DNA of 55,568 bases from Nostoc sp. LPT (GCF_017115165.1 NZ_JABXKF010000165.1:1-55568), one strand, 5' to 3'; counted from the first letter of the stretch, positions 1-8,815 are shown. Translations and numbers: made by a program. The notes: generated by a model from the letters alone, not told the origin.

Positions 1-73
1 GCTATCAAAGCAAATTTAGATTTTGGAATTAAAGTTCGCGATCGCTCTACGGGATTTGGATCATCTTGCTTAG

Positions 74-223
74 TTAGCTGGTCAATCTATAGAATCCTTA
101 GCATTGCAAAGCATTACGAGCAACTTACCTTGCTTAAGTGAAAAAGTACACGATCTTGATGAACTACTGTCACGAGTAACACCCGATAATTTACATGGTG
201 AAATTGACGTGGAAAGCCTGTAG
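74..223 (+). pseudogene. Remnant of a MazE/AbrB-type antitoxin
   Basis: An open stretch of 49 codons runs from just after an in-frame TAG (71-73) to the TAG at 221-223. Its translation contains LDELLSRVTPDNLHGEID, which closely resembles the C-terminal tail of MazE/ChpAI antitoxins, the part that wraps the MazF toxin. Near the start, LAGQSIE resembles the end of the DNA-binding swapped-hairpin domain. The rest of that domain is not readable in this frame; frame 1 from the window start is open across it, so a frameshift near position 70 is likely. No MazF toxin follows: the next gene is an unrelated phosphatase on the other strand. The identification rests on motif memory only, and the 5' part lies outside the window. 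Confidence 0.45.
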
Positions 224-276
224 GTCATGAAATATTCTGATTGTGAATTATACATCCTCTGATTCATGCAATAAGT

Positions 277-918
277 CTAATGGTGTGACAACAAAGAAGG
301 CAGTTGGTACATGGAGTAAAAGACACGCGCTCCACATGCCTCAAGTAGAGTAGCCTCACTTTGCTCGGTGTAACCTAAAACTCTCATACCAGCGGCAACA
401 CCTGCACGTACACCCAAAACGCTATCTTCGACAACCGTACAGGATGCAGCTTGAATTCCCATATTTTTAGCAGCATGTAAGAATAAGTCAGGTGCTGGCT
501 TCCAACTTCCAATTTCATATGAACTAAAGATACGTCCTTCAAATCGAGGCAGTAGGTTAGTTACACGCAAAGCTAATTTAATTTTTTCCGGTGGGCCACT
601 GGAAGCAACGCAAATAGGTAGATTAATCTTGTCTAAAGCTGCTTCTATTCCTTCTACAGCAAGTAGTTCACGCTCGAATGCTTGAGCGGTACGAGTACGA
701 AACTGATTTACAAAATCTTGCGGCATCTTTTTCCCAAGTCTTTGCTCAATGACAGCAACACAATCAGCCATTTTGCAACCCTTAAATAACAAAATGGCTT
801 CTTCAAGTTTCATTGCAAGTCCAAACTCAGCGACAAATTCTACAAGAACGCGATTGCCTAATCCCTCGCTGTCTACTAACACTCCATCACAGTCAAAAAT
901 AACTAATTCTGTTTGCAC
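277..918 (-). CDS. HAD-superfamily sugar-phosphatase / phosphoglucomutase-like hydrolase
   Basis: A 213-residue haloacid-dehalogenase hydrolase. Motif I is FDCDGVLVDSE (nucleophile Asp9, acid/base Asp11). A helical cap follows at about residues 15-80. Motif II is CVASSG near residue 103, motif III the lysine of SWKPAPD, and motif IV VVEDSVLGVRAGVAAGM. The layout matches the beta-phosphoglucomutase/YieH group, which dephosphorylates or isomerises small phosphosugars; the substrate cannot be read from sequence. The start is GTG at 918, chosen because motif I then lies at the usual 7-11 residues. It is 20 nt downstream of the ROK kinase gene on the same strand, so the two are probably co-transcribed and may act on the same sugar pool. 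Confidence 0.88.
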   Translation of the reverse strand: MQTELVIFDCDGVLVDSEGLGNRVLVEFVAEFGLAMKLEEAILLFKGCKMADCVAVIEQRLGKKMPQDFVNQFRTRTAQAFERELLAVEGIEAALDKINLPICVASSGPPEKIKLALRVTNLLPRFEGRIFSSYEIGSWKPAPDLFLHAAKNMGIQAASCTVVEDSVLGVRAGVAAGMRVLGYTEQSEATLLEACGARVFYSMYQLPSLLSHH

Positions 919-938
919 ACGCTCTACGCCTCACTCAT

Positions 939-1904
939 TTACAAATTCGGGATTGTTATAGAAGCGATCGCCACTCCGCCCCATAAAGGCGCATCATCGC
1001 CCAGCACTGCCGGCACAACTTCAAAATCAACTTCTGGCAAAGCCGTCTCCCGCGCCACGTGACGCACCACCCGCCAGAAATCCTCCCCCGCCTTCGTCAC
1101 ACCGCCTCCCAAGACAAAGCGCTGCGGATTGATCAAATTCGCCACATTGCCAATACCCACACCCAGCGCCCAAGCAGCCTTGTGCAAAACTTCCTTCGCC
1201 AAATCATCCCCAGCCGCCGCAGCTTCACTTACCAACTGTCCCGTCAACAATGTTAAATTATCACCCACCAAACTCCTCAAAACCTCTCCTCTTCGGCGTC
1301 TTGACAGTTCGTTTTCCAAAATTTCCCTAACATTTTGCGCCATATAAGGCCCCGACGCCAAACGTTCCACACATCCCCGCTTCCCACACAAACAAACTGG
1401 CCCAGCAGGATCGATAACAATATGTCCAATTTCGCCAGCCATTCCACCAGCACCTCGCCAAGGCTTACCGTTGAGTATCCAACCACCACCCACGCCAGTA
1501 CTGACAGTAATATAAAACAGGCTATCGTATCCTTGACCAGCACCAAAACGGTGTTCGCCCAAAGCCGCAACATTGGCATCATTATCTACATCAACAGTAA
1601 CGCCAAACTCCTCTTCCAACAAAGCTTTGAGAGGAATATTTTCCCATCCAGCTACATGATGAGATAGTCGTACTGTCCCCGTGGAAGCGTCAACTGGGCC
1701 GCCAAAGCTGACACCGATCGCAGCAGGTTTTGTGTCTTGCAACACAGAGTAAATTAGCGATCGCATAATTTCCAAATCAGTGCTAGCATCTGCACCTACT
1801 GGTGAGAGACGACGTTCATAACGCAACCACTTTCTCGAACCAATATTTACCAATGCTGCCGCCAGCTTAGTTCCGCCAAAATCGAGAGCTAAAATTAATG
1901 TCAT
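939..1904 (-). CDS. ROK-family sugar kinase (glucokinase-like)
   Basis: A 321-residue ROK protein, likely an ATP-dependent glucokinase or N-acetylhexosamine kinase. It has the N-terminal phosphate-binding loop DFGGTK (residues 8-13), the ROK core VDNDANVAALGEHRFGAG with the catalytic aspartate region, ISTGVGGG-like glycine loop (VSTGVGGG), the GEIGH histidine and the cysteine cluster CLCGKRGCVE that binds zinc in this family. There is no N-terminal helix-turn-helix, so it is an enzyme rather than a NagC/XylR repressor. The ATG at 1904 is preceded by AAGGTGAG. It leads a two-gene unit with the HAD phosphatase just downstream. Sugar specificity is not determined. Confidence 0.92.
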   Translation of the reverse strand: MTLILALDFGGTKLAAALVNIGSRKWLRYERRLSPVGADASTDLEIMRSLIYSVLQDTKPAAIGVSFGGPVDASTGTVRLSHHVAGWENIPLKALLEEEFGVTVDVDNDANVAALGEHRFGAGQGYDSLFYITVSTGVGGGWILNGKPWRGAGGMAGEIGHIVIDPAGPVCLCGKRGCVERLASGPYMAQNVREILENELSRRRRGEVLRSLVGDNLTLLTGQLVSEAAAAGDDLAKEVLHKAAWALGVGIGNVANLINPQRFVLGGGVTKAGEDFWRVVRHVARETALPEVDFEVVPAVLGDDAPLWGGVAIASITIPNL

Positions 1905-2015
1905 TCACTCACCTTTTCTTACACCTTCACACAACGTAGTTTCTTTCTTCAGAAAGATGTTTGCGCTCAAGATACATTTAACACTAGATAAAACTACACT
2001 ATTATTTAACAACTC

Positions 2016-2237
2016 ATGACTACTGAACAACCCAATCCACTTATCGATTTCTCTCACGCCAAAGAACCTCCTATTTCTCTTGATATCGATAAAGCTCAAG
2101 AGGCAGATCCGATTGAACCAGAAGAAGTTAGTGGAGAGAGTAAGCAAAACCCCACCCCTGATGATTTGAATCGTGAAGATGAAGATCCCAGAATCGGGGG
2201 TAGTCAAATAATCAGTGGGAATATTTCACCTGGGTAA
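2016..2237 (+). CDS. Small acidic hypothetical protein
   Basis: A 73-residue protein beginning MTTEQPNPLIDFSHAKEP. It is rich in Asp, Glu, Pro and Ser, has no hydrophobic segment and looks intrinsically disordered. No domain was recognised. It is preferred over the opposite-strand reading of the same region because its composition is protein-like and it fills the gap between a divergent kinase gene and the convergent Mut7-C gene, ending 5 nt before the latter's stop. Function is unknown. Confidence 0.6.
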   Translation: MTTEQPNPLIDFSHAKEPPISLDIDKAQEADPIEPEEVSGESKQNPTPDDLNREDEDPRIGGSQIISGNISPG

Positions 2238-2241
2238 ATAG

Positions 2242-2994
2242 TTACTCATCTGTTTGTGAGTTAATTACGCCATCAATAAACTGTTGTAATCGTTCATAAT
2301 GTGAACCTTTCCAATAAATGCGATCGCAGTCTTGGCAACGCTGGAATTCATCAATCTGCGATCGCACCTTTTCTGGCACTAGATCGATAATGGATTGCTT
2401 CTCTACAGATTCTAATAATCCATTACAACGCAAACACCGTTTAAATGGTGAGATTAATTTAAACAAGTCGAAGCGTTGCAGTACTTCTAAAATTTGTTGT
2501 TGAGGGTCAGTGTTTCTAACATAATACCCATACGTTATCAAACTACGCATCAATAGACCCTTATCACGAGTCAAGAGAATCCGCGCTTGGTTGTAGGATA
2601 TTTGGGCTAATTTCTCATCCTCGTAGTCATTGCTGTATAAAGTATCAAAACCTAAAAGTCGTAAAGATGTCGCAAGCTTCCCCAAATGAATATCTAAAAC
2701 AAAGCGGATAATACTGAGCGGTTTTGGTAGAACAGAAACGCTTGGTATAATAACCTTCCTAGCTGAAATTGGATAAACATTGATAGTGTCTCCATCGGAA
2801 ACTATGTAAGAAAAGTTTACATATTCACCATTAACATTTATAGAATCCACCTCTGGATGAGGGATACCCAACGACTCAATCATGTCCTTGATTGAGGCTT
2901 TCTCCTCAAAAAAATGGGAGATTTTCACCTGCTTATGATGCCGTGGTAAAAAATGATTCAATTCTGCATGAAAGTAGAAATATGCGATCGCCAT
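2242..2994 (-). CDS. Mut7-C RNase domain protein with N-terminal ubiquitin-like domain
   Basis: The first about 85 residues form a Mut7-C ubiquitin-like (beta-grasp) fold beginning FYFHAELNHF and including DGDTINVYP. The remainder is a Mut7-C RNase domain: LDIHLGKLATSLRLLGFDT, LLTRDKGLLMR with conserved acidic/basic residues of this PIN-like fold, and a C-terminal four-cysteine zinc ribbon (CLRC and CQDC) ending WKGSHY. The family is related to the C-terminal domain of animal Mut-7 and is expected to be a metal-dependent RNase; its bacterial substrate is unknown. The start is placed at ATG 2994, where the beta-grasp domain begins; an upstream ATG at 3039 would add 15 hydrophobic residues that look non-native. 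It converges on the small acidic gene with only 4 nt between stops. Confidence 0.85.
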   Translation of the reverse strand: MAIAYFYFHAELNHFLPRHHKQVKISHFFEEKASIKDMIESLGIPHPEVDSINVNGEYVNFSYIVSDGDTINVYPISARKVIIPSVSVLPKPLSIIRFVLDIHLGKLATSLRLLGFDTLYSNDYEDEKLAQISYNQARILLTRDKGLLMRSLITYGYYVRNTDPQQQILEVLQRFDLFKLISPFKRCLRCNGLLESVEKQSIIDLVPEKVRSQIDEFQRCQDCDRIYWKGSHYERLQQFIDGVINSQTDE

Positions 2995-3380
2995 AGCTAC
3001 AGATATTTGGATTAGTAAGTGCGCCTTTATTAGCAACAATTCGTCACAATTGCAAAACTTTATTTATTAAATTGAAGCTATCAAAGCTTGTTATATTAAG
3101 ATATCTCTACGATGAAATGCCTGTTCAGCTTGATTTTATCAATGTCTTAGAGGCAACAAACTGTAAAGAAATCATAAAGATTCTTAAATACTTGCATTTC
3201 TTATTGACTTCAGTTACAGTCAAAGCAGATGCCTATCATCAAACCCTGACACTATCTTCGGGAAGTTAGATTAGGTAAAACGCTAAATACCAAATTTGTT
3301 AATGTTAATGTCAGTGGCGCTGCTAATAATTAGTCACTACTTTTAATTATTAACTTATTGCAGATGGAGTAAGAGGAAGT

Positions 3381-3410
3381 AAAGCCTTTACCTCTAATTT
3401 GGCTTTTTTA
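3381..3410 (+). terminator. Possible intrinsic terminator
   Basis: AAAGCC at 3381-3386 can pair with GGCTTT at 3401-3406, followed at once by a run of T. The stem is only 6 bp and the loop is 14 nt, so this is weak. No confident plus-strand gene lies just upstream. Confidence 0.3.
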
Positions 3411-3654
3411 TTTTTCTTTAGCTATTGAGAATTATTTGCAATATAGATAACTTTATAGATATATTGCAAGCAGATAGTGTGGAAGAAGTATTAAAACAGT
3501 ATTAGCTTACCAAAGCAATTGCTGTTTATTAAATGTTTCTGCATCTACCTTTAGGAATATATTTCTTACCATAGCAGTACATAATTATATTTTTATATGT
3601 AAAAACAGGATCTGTAACTAACTATGTAGATAATTTCAGGAAAACTTTAAACAA

Positions 3655-3757
3655 CTAGTACAGCACGGCGTAAATAAGCAGGCCATTGAAAAGCTTTTTA
3701 GAGCTTATTCATAAAACTTTTGACTTTTGATTTTTGACTTCCGCCTTGTGGTACTAG
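3655..3757. mobile_element. MITE-like element, short copy (CTAGTAC termini)
   Basis: A 103-bp segment starts CTAGTACAGCACGGCGTAAA and ends TTCCGCCTTGTGGTACTAG. The two ends are imperfect inverted repeats (CTAGTAC..CA.GGCG). The same two ends bound a much larger copy at 14730-15109. There is no coding capacity, so it fits a non-autonomous miniature element mobilised in trans. Confidence 0.6.
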
Positions 3758-4197
3758 GTTGCTGCTAAGAACATTTTTGATTGTAGTATCAGCTACATCG
3801 ATATTGTAAGCGAGTTAATCGTTGGTAACTCTCCAAGTTGCTTTGCGTCTATGTACCAGGTTTAATATATTTGATTTTGCTAAAGAAACCAAGTTTACAA
3901 AAACTAAGTGTCCGCAAATTAAAATTTATTAAATACCAAATAACAATAAAACTAAATACAAAATTAACGTCATTCATACGGAAAAATATCTCTTGACACT
4001 ATTTATCTTTATTGTGGAGAATTTATTAACCGGAAAGACCTCAATCAATAATGATGTTATAAAGTGGCTACCTAGTTTGAACTGAGAAATGAATATTGTT
4101 CTTTTTTATCTCCTTTAGTCAAGGATATTGTAGCTAAGAACACAACTGTATTTGGGAATACCTTTTGTCCATAAAATATGCTAATGAGTACAGCGAG

Positions 4198-5175
4198 ATG
4201 AATACTTTTTTTTGTTCTGACGATTCACTGCAAATAGGAGAAGATATTATTGGTAGTGCCACTAATGATCAAACTTATATTTTAGTTGAGTGTCCTTTAC
4301 CTTGGACATCAGAAGCTTTTAACTCCAAGTGGGTGCCTCAGAATTTGAGGATTTTGGTAGAAGAAGTGAAGCGTGCTAAACTACCGATTAGATTCCTCTT
4401 AATTGCTAATGATGTATCACACAAGGTAAATCACACTACGCTTTTGATTTATCAAAAACAAGAGGGGCTAAGTAATGGATACCATAAACATGAATTTAAG
4501 CTAGCAAATATTGAGCAAGTAGCAGGAGTTGTCCAAAAATGGATATGGGGTATCAGTTCTAATTTTGAGGTAGAAACTAGTACAACTAGAGATATTTTAG
4601 TTTGTACTCACGGTAGCCATGATAAATGTTGCGCGAGATATGGCGCTCCTTTTTACTTCCATATTACAGCGGGTCATGCTGATTTGTGCTTAGATAATGT
4701 GCGAATTTGGAAATCATCGCATTTTGGTGGACATCGGTTTGCACCAACAGTTATAGACTTGCCAGAAGGAAGATATTACGGTCGTCTTGATCGAGATTCA
4801 TTTAGATCGATTTTGACTCGTACTGGCGATATTCAATGCTTACATAAAGTCTATCGAGGCTGGGGAATTTTGCCTGCTACACTTCAGGTTTTGGAAAGAG
4901 AGTTAATTCTCTGTCAAGGATGGGATTGGTTTAACTACAAAGTTGCAGGCAAAATCTTAGAGCAAAGTTTAGACAATAATACTATCTTAGCTGAACTAAG
5001 TTTTGAACAACCTTCTGGTTCTTTCTACACTTACCAGGCTAAACTTGTGAAAGATGAAACCAAAACTCAACAGCTGAAGAGTTCATGCAATGCTACACGA
5101 GAGTTGGTAGTTACTAAATATGCTGTCGGTAGTCTCTGGATTACCTCTAGTAAGGTAATGAGTTATAGTACGTAG
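4198..5175 (+). CDS. Sucrase/ferredoxin-like family protein (thioredoxin-like ferredoxin fold)
   Basis: About 325 residues. The central segment ILVCTHGSHDKCCARYGAP followed by SSHFGGHRFAPTVIDLPEG is the hallmark of the Sucrase/ferredoxin-like family, whose cysteines resemble those of thioredoxin-like [2Fe-2S] ferredoxins. The N-terminal FFCSDDSLQIGEDIIGSA block is also typical. The exact cellular role is not established for cyanobacterial members; an iron-sulfur or redox role is inferred. The start is put at ATG 4198, which sits directly at the conserved N-terminal block; an in-frame TTG at 4165 would add 11 residues. It converges with patB across a 168-bp gap containing a long imperfect inverted repeat. 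Confidence 0.85.
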   Translation: MNTFFCSDDSLQIGEDIIGSATNDQTYILVECPLPWTSEAFNSKWVPQNLRILVEEVKRAKLPIRFLLIANDVSHKVNHTTLLIYQKQEGLSNGYHKHEFKLANIEQVAGVVQKWIWGISSNFEVETSTTRDILVCTHGSHDKCCARYGAPFYFHITAGHADLCLDNVRIWKSSHFGGHRFAPTVIDLPEGRYYGRLDRDSFRSILTRTGDIQCLHKVYRGWGILPATLQVLERELILCQGWDWFNYKVAGKILEQSLDNNTILAELSFEQPSGSFYTYQAKLVKDETKTQQLKSSCNATRELVVTKYAVGSLWITSSKVMSYST

Positions 5176-5189
5176 AAGTGGAGAGTTTT

Positions 5190-5337
5190 TAAACGCAGAG
5201 GGACGCAAAGGTAAGCGCAGAGGAACACAGAGTATTACTAAATTTAGTTCGCTACGAATTAATTAAATATTATATTTAGTATAACGGTGTAGAAATTAGT
5301 AATAAAATTTATGCGTCTCTCTGCTCTGTGTTTAAAT
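5190..5337. repeat. Dispersed CGCAGAGG-type repeat forming an inverted repeat between convergent genes
   Basis: AAACGCAGAGGGACGCAAAG at 5190-5209 and further CGCAGAGGAACACAGAG face a complementary GCGTCTCTCTGCTCTGTGTT near 5313-5332. The same word family (CGCAGAGGAACGCAAAGG) recurs at 6.2-kb-distant and other gaps, for example 36219-36260. Lying between two convergent stop codons, it could act as a bidirectional terminator. Confidence 0.45.
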
Positions 5338-5343
5338 TCCGAA

Positions 5344-6939
5344 TCAAGATGAAGCCATATTTAAGACTTTTCGTAACAGTACTTGGTCTTCTAATTTGGC
5401 TTTTAAACGACCATTTTCGATATCTCGAATCCAGCTTTGACTTTTACCTGTGAGTTTTGCCAATTCTCTTTGGGAAAAATTCAAATTTTTTCGTGCTTGC
5501 AAAATCTGTTCGCCTAGCAAATCGTTTGTCGCTTTGGGCTTTCTTTTGGCTTTAGCAGTTCTTGTTTTCTTTTTTTCCGATTCTGAGATTTGCTGTTCCC
5601 ATTCTGGCGGGAGTTCAAAAGCCAAAATCCGCGCATTCATGAGCAGATTCCATTTACCACGGGGGCCTGTATCTGTGAGGCGAGTTTCAGCACCACCGTC
5701 ATTAGTCCAAAATTCTAATGCTTCATCTGGATCTTCGGGAAGATCGATTAATTTCGCCCACAAAGGTTGAATTTCTGGTGGATAAGTAACTGGATCGAAA
5801 AGTGGTTTCATTCCATAGTGATTGAGAATTTCTAAATCGCTTTCAAAGGTTCGCAACAGACGTTTGCGTTCTTCCCGTTGTCTGGATGCAAGGGCGACTT
5901 TTTCCTCACCGTAAGCAATACGCAGCAAGGTAGGAATGGTGATGCGTTGTTCCTTGCCCATTTTGGTTTTAAACAGCAACCACAGCATTAATCGAACTGC
6001 GCCTTCATGTTGCTGCCAAATGCTCATGACTGTGGTTAGCAGTGTTTTGGGAAGACTGCCGTATTGATAGAATGCGGTTCGTTCTTTACATGCTTGTTTG
6101 TTTAAGAAATATTGTGCCCAGACACCTGCTTTTACTTTAAAAGTTAGCCCAATCAGATATTTGCATCCGAGATTGTCTTCTTGAAAGTGGTGTTGAATAT
6201 CTACCAAGTGCCATAAGCGGCTGCCGACAACAGAGAATCCGTTAATTCGACCTTGTTGGGGCCAGTCAATGGAGATGATCAAAGAGCAAGCTTGCTGAAC
6301 GATATTTTTCATTAAAGCTAGCTTGGCAGCTTTGCTCAAGTCTTTGCGTTTCTCCATCCCCAAATATTTCTCAATTTGTCGCTCATCGATCGCAAATTCT
6401 TGCTCCCAAGGTTGCTCTAAAGCTGTAGCATAAGCTGCAAAAATTAGATGTATGCAAGTGGCTCTGATGTCAAGCCCCTCAATTGCTGCTATATCTGTGG
6501 CCAAGTCGTTCACTTTCAAGGGATCTTGGATATGAAAAGCGATCGCACCTCGCCCTTGATTGACTTGTCGGCTGTAACTGATGTAGCCTTCTTCATCGGT
6601 TTCCCAATGTAGGGATGTGCGCTGCGCTAGTACATTACAAGCTTCCCAAATTGCGATCGCTGAAGCAAATGGATTATTCTTGCCATTAGAAAACAAGTCT
6701 AAGCTGGTAGCATCTCTTGGTTCAACTTTGCATCTTCCCTTTTTCGCCTGCCAAGGAATGGGAGAATTAGTTGGACAAGCTATTACACATTGCGGTTCTG
6801 AATAATAGCCCTCACAATTATTACAAAGACCAGGATCAACCCAGTATTCATTGTCCTCTATTCTGATTGCACCCGTAGGACATTGGGGGCGGCAGTTGTC
6901 ACATCCAACGCAACTGTTGTTAGGAATTGTATAAGGCAT
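5344..6939 (-). CDS. patB: PatB/CnfR-type transcriptional activator of nitrogen fixation (ferredoxin domain plus HTH)
   Basis: About 531 residues. The N-terminus is a bacterial-type two-cluster ferredoxin: Cys10, 13, 16, 20 then Cys39, 42, 51, 55 with prolines after Cys20 and Cys55. A long cyanobacteria-specific middle region follows, then a basic linker (KKKTRTAKAKRKPK) and a C-terminal XRE-type helix-turn-helix, FSQRELAKLTGKSQSWIRDI. This architecture is that of PatB of Anabaena 7120 and CnfR of Leptolyngbya, the activator of nif genes under micro-oxic, nitrogen-starved conditions; the Fe-S clusters are thought to sense oxygen or redox state. The ATG at 6939 gives the usual start right before the first cluster; an in-frame ATG at 7011 would add 24 polar residues. 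Its position next to fdxB and the cox operon matches Anabaena. Confidence 0.9.
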   Translation of the reverse strand: MPYTIPNNSCVGCDNCRPQCPTGAIRIEDNEYWVDPGLCNNCEGYYSEPQCVIACPTNSPIPWQAKKGRCKVEPRDATSLDLFSNGKNNPFASAIAIWEACNVLAQRTSLHWETDEEGYISYSRQVNQGRGAIAFHIQDPLKVNDLATDIAAIEGLDIRATCIHLIFAAYATALEQPWEQEFAIDERQIEKYLGMEKRKDLSKAAKLALMKNIVQQACSLIISIDWPQQGRINGFSVVGSRLWHLVDIQHHFQEDNLGCKYLIGLTFKVKAGVWAQYFLNKQACKERTAFYQYGSLPKTLLTTVMSIWQQHEGAVRLMLWLLFKTKMGKEQRITIPTLLRIAYGEEKVALASRQREERKRLLRTFESDLEILNHYGMKPLFDPVTYPPEIQPLWAKLIDLPEDPDEALEFWTNDGGAETRLTDTGPRGKWNLLMNARILAFELPPEWEQQISESEKKKTRTAKAKRKPKATNDLLGEQILQARKNLNFSQRELAKLTGKSQSWIRDIENGRLKAKLEDQVLLRKVLNMASS

Positions 6940-7700
6940 TTGGCTCTTTTCCCACTCTAATCGTTGAGATGTCTGGCTCAGGTCTCCCCTGGATGAGTCC
7001 TGTTTATTCATGACTCGCTACCACATTATCTTTATGGTGAGAATAGTCTTTTCTCACCACATCTACTTGTTAATTTTGCATCCAATTAAAAGCTATTTAA
7101 GGCTTTGAAATTGAGCTTGATAAAACTTCTTATTAACTATACATTTCATGAAAAAAATGATTAGTTTGTTCGGACTGAGCTTTAAAAGATTTTTAACATT
7201 TATTTAATTAGGTACTCAATGAACATTTTAGCTTTGACCATAAAACCTTATCCAAAGTATTTTTAGGAAACTTTTAAGTCTTTTACCGTTAGACCTCATT
7301 TGATTTGTTAGTAATTTTAATATTTAAGACATAATAATATTCTGCCATAAAGTTTACAGTTCCTTCATAAATTAATTCTGTTTATTCATAGAAAAGAATA
7401 ATATTCATTTTGTCATCATTTAACTAAGTATTTAAATCAAATCAAATTGAAAGTTGTTGCTTTATAAAATACATATTGCATATATAAAAATGTAATTAGA
7501 AAACATTTTTTTAGTATATTTATATACTTTTTATATAAATTTGTTTGTCTAAGTCTAAAAATATTTGAAAAATAATATCATTACTCTTATCGATAAAGTT
7601 GCATTTGCTGGAAATAATAGTTAAATCAGTAGTTATAGACTATATATACAAGAGGCTTTACTCACCTGCATAGGTTTTAAATCCTCAACTTTTTGCTCTG

Positions 7701-7796
7701 TATGGAAATGGCCGATTGTGGGCTGCTGCCTCTAGTCAGACATGGAGTCAGAGACTCGGTGAATGCATTTCCATGTAGAGCATGGGAACGAGGAGT
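7701..7796. repeat. Dispersed hairpin repeat with GGGAACGAGG end
   Basis: ATGGAAATG (7702-7710) pairs with CATTTCCAT (7766-7774); a second small hairpin CATG-TAGAG-CATG follows and the block ends GGGAACGAGG. The form (two stacked hairpins, GAGACTC core, GGGAACGAG end) resembles an intergenic repeat common in Nostocales genomes. Confidence 0.45.
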
Positions 7797-7897
7797 ACTA
7801 AATATTCATAAGAATTATTTGCAATAATTTTAATCTACAACTTGAAAAAAACAATTAATTGTTGTGTTCAAAGTTATCGAAAGTTGATGCGATAAAA

Positions 7898-7912
7898 GTA
7901 ATTTTTGAGTAC
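7898..7912 (+). promoter_or_regulatory. Imperfect NtcA-like site upstream of fdxB
   Basis: GTA-N9-TAC at 7898-7912; the NtcA consensus is GTA-N8-TAC, so spacing is one too long. A GATAAT -10-like hexamer lies at 7931-7936, about 18 nt further on. Suggestive only. Confidence 0.2.
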
Positions 7913-7986
7913 AAAAAAATAAAAGATTAGGATAATATGATTAATGCACAAACAGATTGACAGGCAAAATTGCCGAGGATTTATTC

Positions 7987-8280
7987 ATGGCACAACTAAC
8001 AGGTTTGACATTTGGCGGTAAGGCTTGGACACCAAAATTCGCTCAAGAAATCGACAAAGAGAAATGTATCGGCTGTGGCAGATGCGTTAAAGTCTGCGGG
8101 TACAATGTGCTTGGTTTGAAAGCACTGAATGAAGAAGGTGAATTTGTAGAAGATGAAGATGATGAAGAAGTTGAACGGAAAGTAATGGCAGTTACTTCTC
8201 CAGAAAACTGTATTGGTTGTGAAGCTTGTTCGCGGATCTGTCCGAAGAATTGCTACACCCACGTTGCATTAACTAATTAA
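7987..8280 (+). CDS. fdxB: Ferredoxin III, nif-specific (FdxB), two [4Fe-4S] clusters
   Basis: A 97-residue soluble ferredoxin. Cluster motifs are CIGCGRCVKVC (variant CxxCxxCxxxC) and CIGCEACSRICPKNC, separated by an acidic stretch GEFVEDEDDEEVERK, the pattern of the nif-specific ferredoxin III family. It is expected to carry electrons in nitrogen fixation. The ATG at 7987 follows GAGGA at 7975-7979; an upstream in-frame start at 7957 would add ten residues without homology and is rejected. It is divergent from patB, the expected activator of nif genes, and sits upstream of the cox2-type operon. Confidence 0.92.
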   Translation: MAQLTGLTFGGKAWTPKFAQEIDKEKCIGCGRCVKVCGYNVLGLKALNEEGEFVEDEDDEEVERKVMAVTSPENCIGCEACSRICPKNCYTHVALTN

Positions 8281-8570
8281 GGTTTTTGGAGTTAGTCAAA
8301 ATTGTTGTTCGTTGTAGGAGGCACTGTTTGAATAAAGCGCAAATGCGCTAGGCAGGGTAACTAGAGGGGAATACTAAATATTTACTGGAACCAATAAAAA
8401 GTTCGCAGTAAACAAATCCGGGAATCGCAAAATGTTAGCTATTAACAAATTTAAACTTGCTGCTAATATAGCCTAATCAATATTAGGTCTAACAGTGCCC
8501 TTTTGAAACAACTAGCTTTGATCGAAGCAGGGGGCTAACTTTGTGGTATGAGTTGAAATATAATTTGTCA

Positions 8571-8620
8571 TTTTTTGGGGGAAAGATATGGAAAAAATCT
8601 GGAAGTTTCCCCCATTTTTT
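8571..8620 (+). terminator. Intrinsic terminator hairpin after fdxB
   Basis: TTTTTTGGGGGAAA (8571-8584) pairs with TTTCCCCCATTTTTT (8606-8620). The GC stem is followed by a T run on the plus strand and, because the left flank is also T-rich, it reads as a terminator in one direction and is near-symmetrical. It separates fdxB from the cox operon. Confidence 0.65.
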
Positions 8621-8656
8621 ATGCCTGCACGTTAGAAAGTTAATAAGTGAAAAGGA

Positions 8657-8815
8657 AATGGGAAATAGGGAATGGGGAATAGGGAATGGGGATAAGGGAG
8701 ATGAGGGGACAAGGGGGCAAGGAGATAAACAAAACTCCTAACTCTTAACTCTTAACTCTTAACTCTTAACTCCTAACTCAGCACTCAGCACTCCTAACGC
8801 CCAGTGCCCAACGCC
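8657..8815. repeat. Short tandemly repeated repetitive (STRR) block
   Basis: A purine stretch of GGGAATA/GGGAATG heptamers (8659-8695) is followed by TAACTCT heptamers (five near-exact copies at 8738-8780) and CAGCACT copies. This is the heptanucleotide STRR type described for Anabaena-group genomes. It lies in the coxB leader. Confidence 0.8.

Larger units (their letters stand above)
2995..4197. other. Gene-poor stretch
   Basis: About 1.2 kb between the Mut7-C gene and the sucrase/ferredoxin-like gene. It is AT-rich. It holds a weak terminator-like hairpin near 3381-3410 and a 103-bp MITE-like element at 3655-3757. A 65-codon open frame at 3072-3269 (plus strand) has no recognisable domain or ribosome-binding site and is not called as a gene. 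Confidence 0.6.
7012..7986. other. Long AT-rich divergent promoter region between patB and fdxB
   Basis: About 970 bp with no gene. It must hold the promoters of the divergent patB and fdxB genes. It contains a hairpin repeat at 7701-7796 and a near-match to an NtcA site at 7898-7912. The rest is low-complexity A/T. Confidence 0.6.

Noticed and set aside
1905..2207. 100-codon minus-strand frame opposite the small acidic gene
   Set aside because: Composition is that of a shadow frame and it abuts the ROK start without room for a promoter.
3072..3269. 65-codon plus-strand frame
   Set aside because: No family resemblance, no Shine-Dalgarno and AT-rich leader; possibly a degraded gene.
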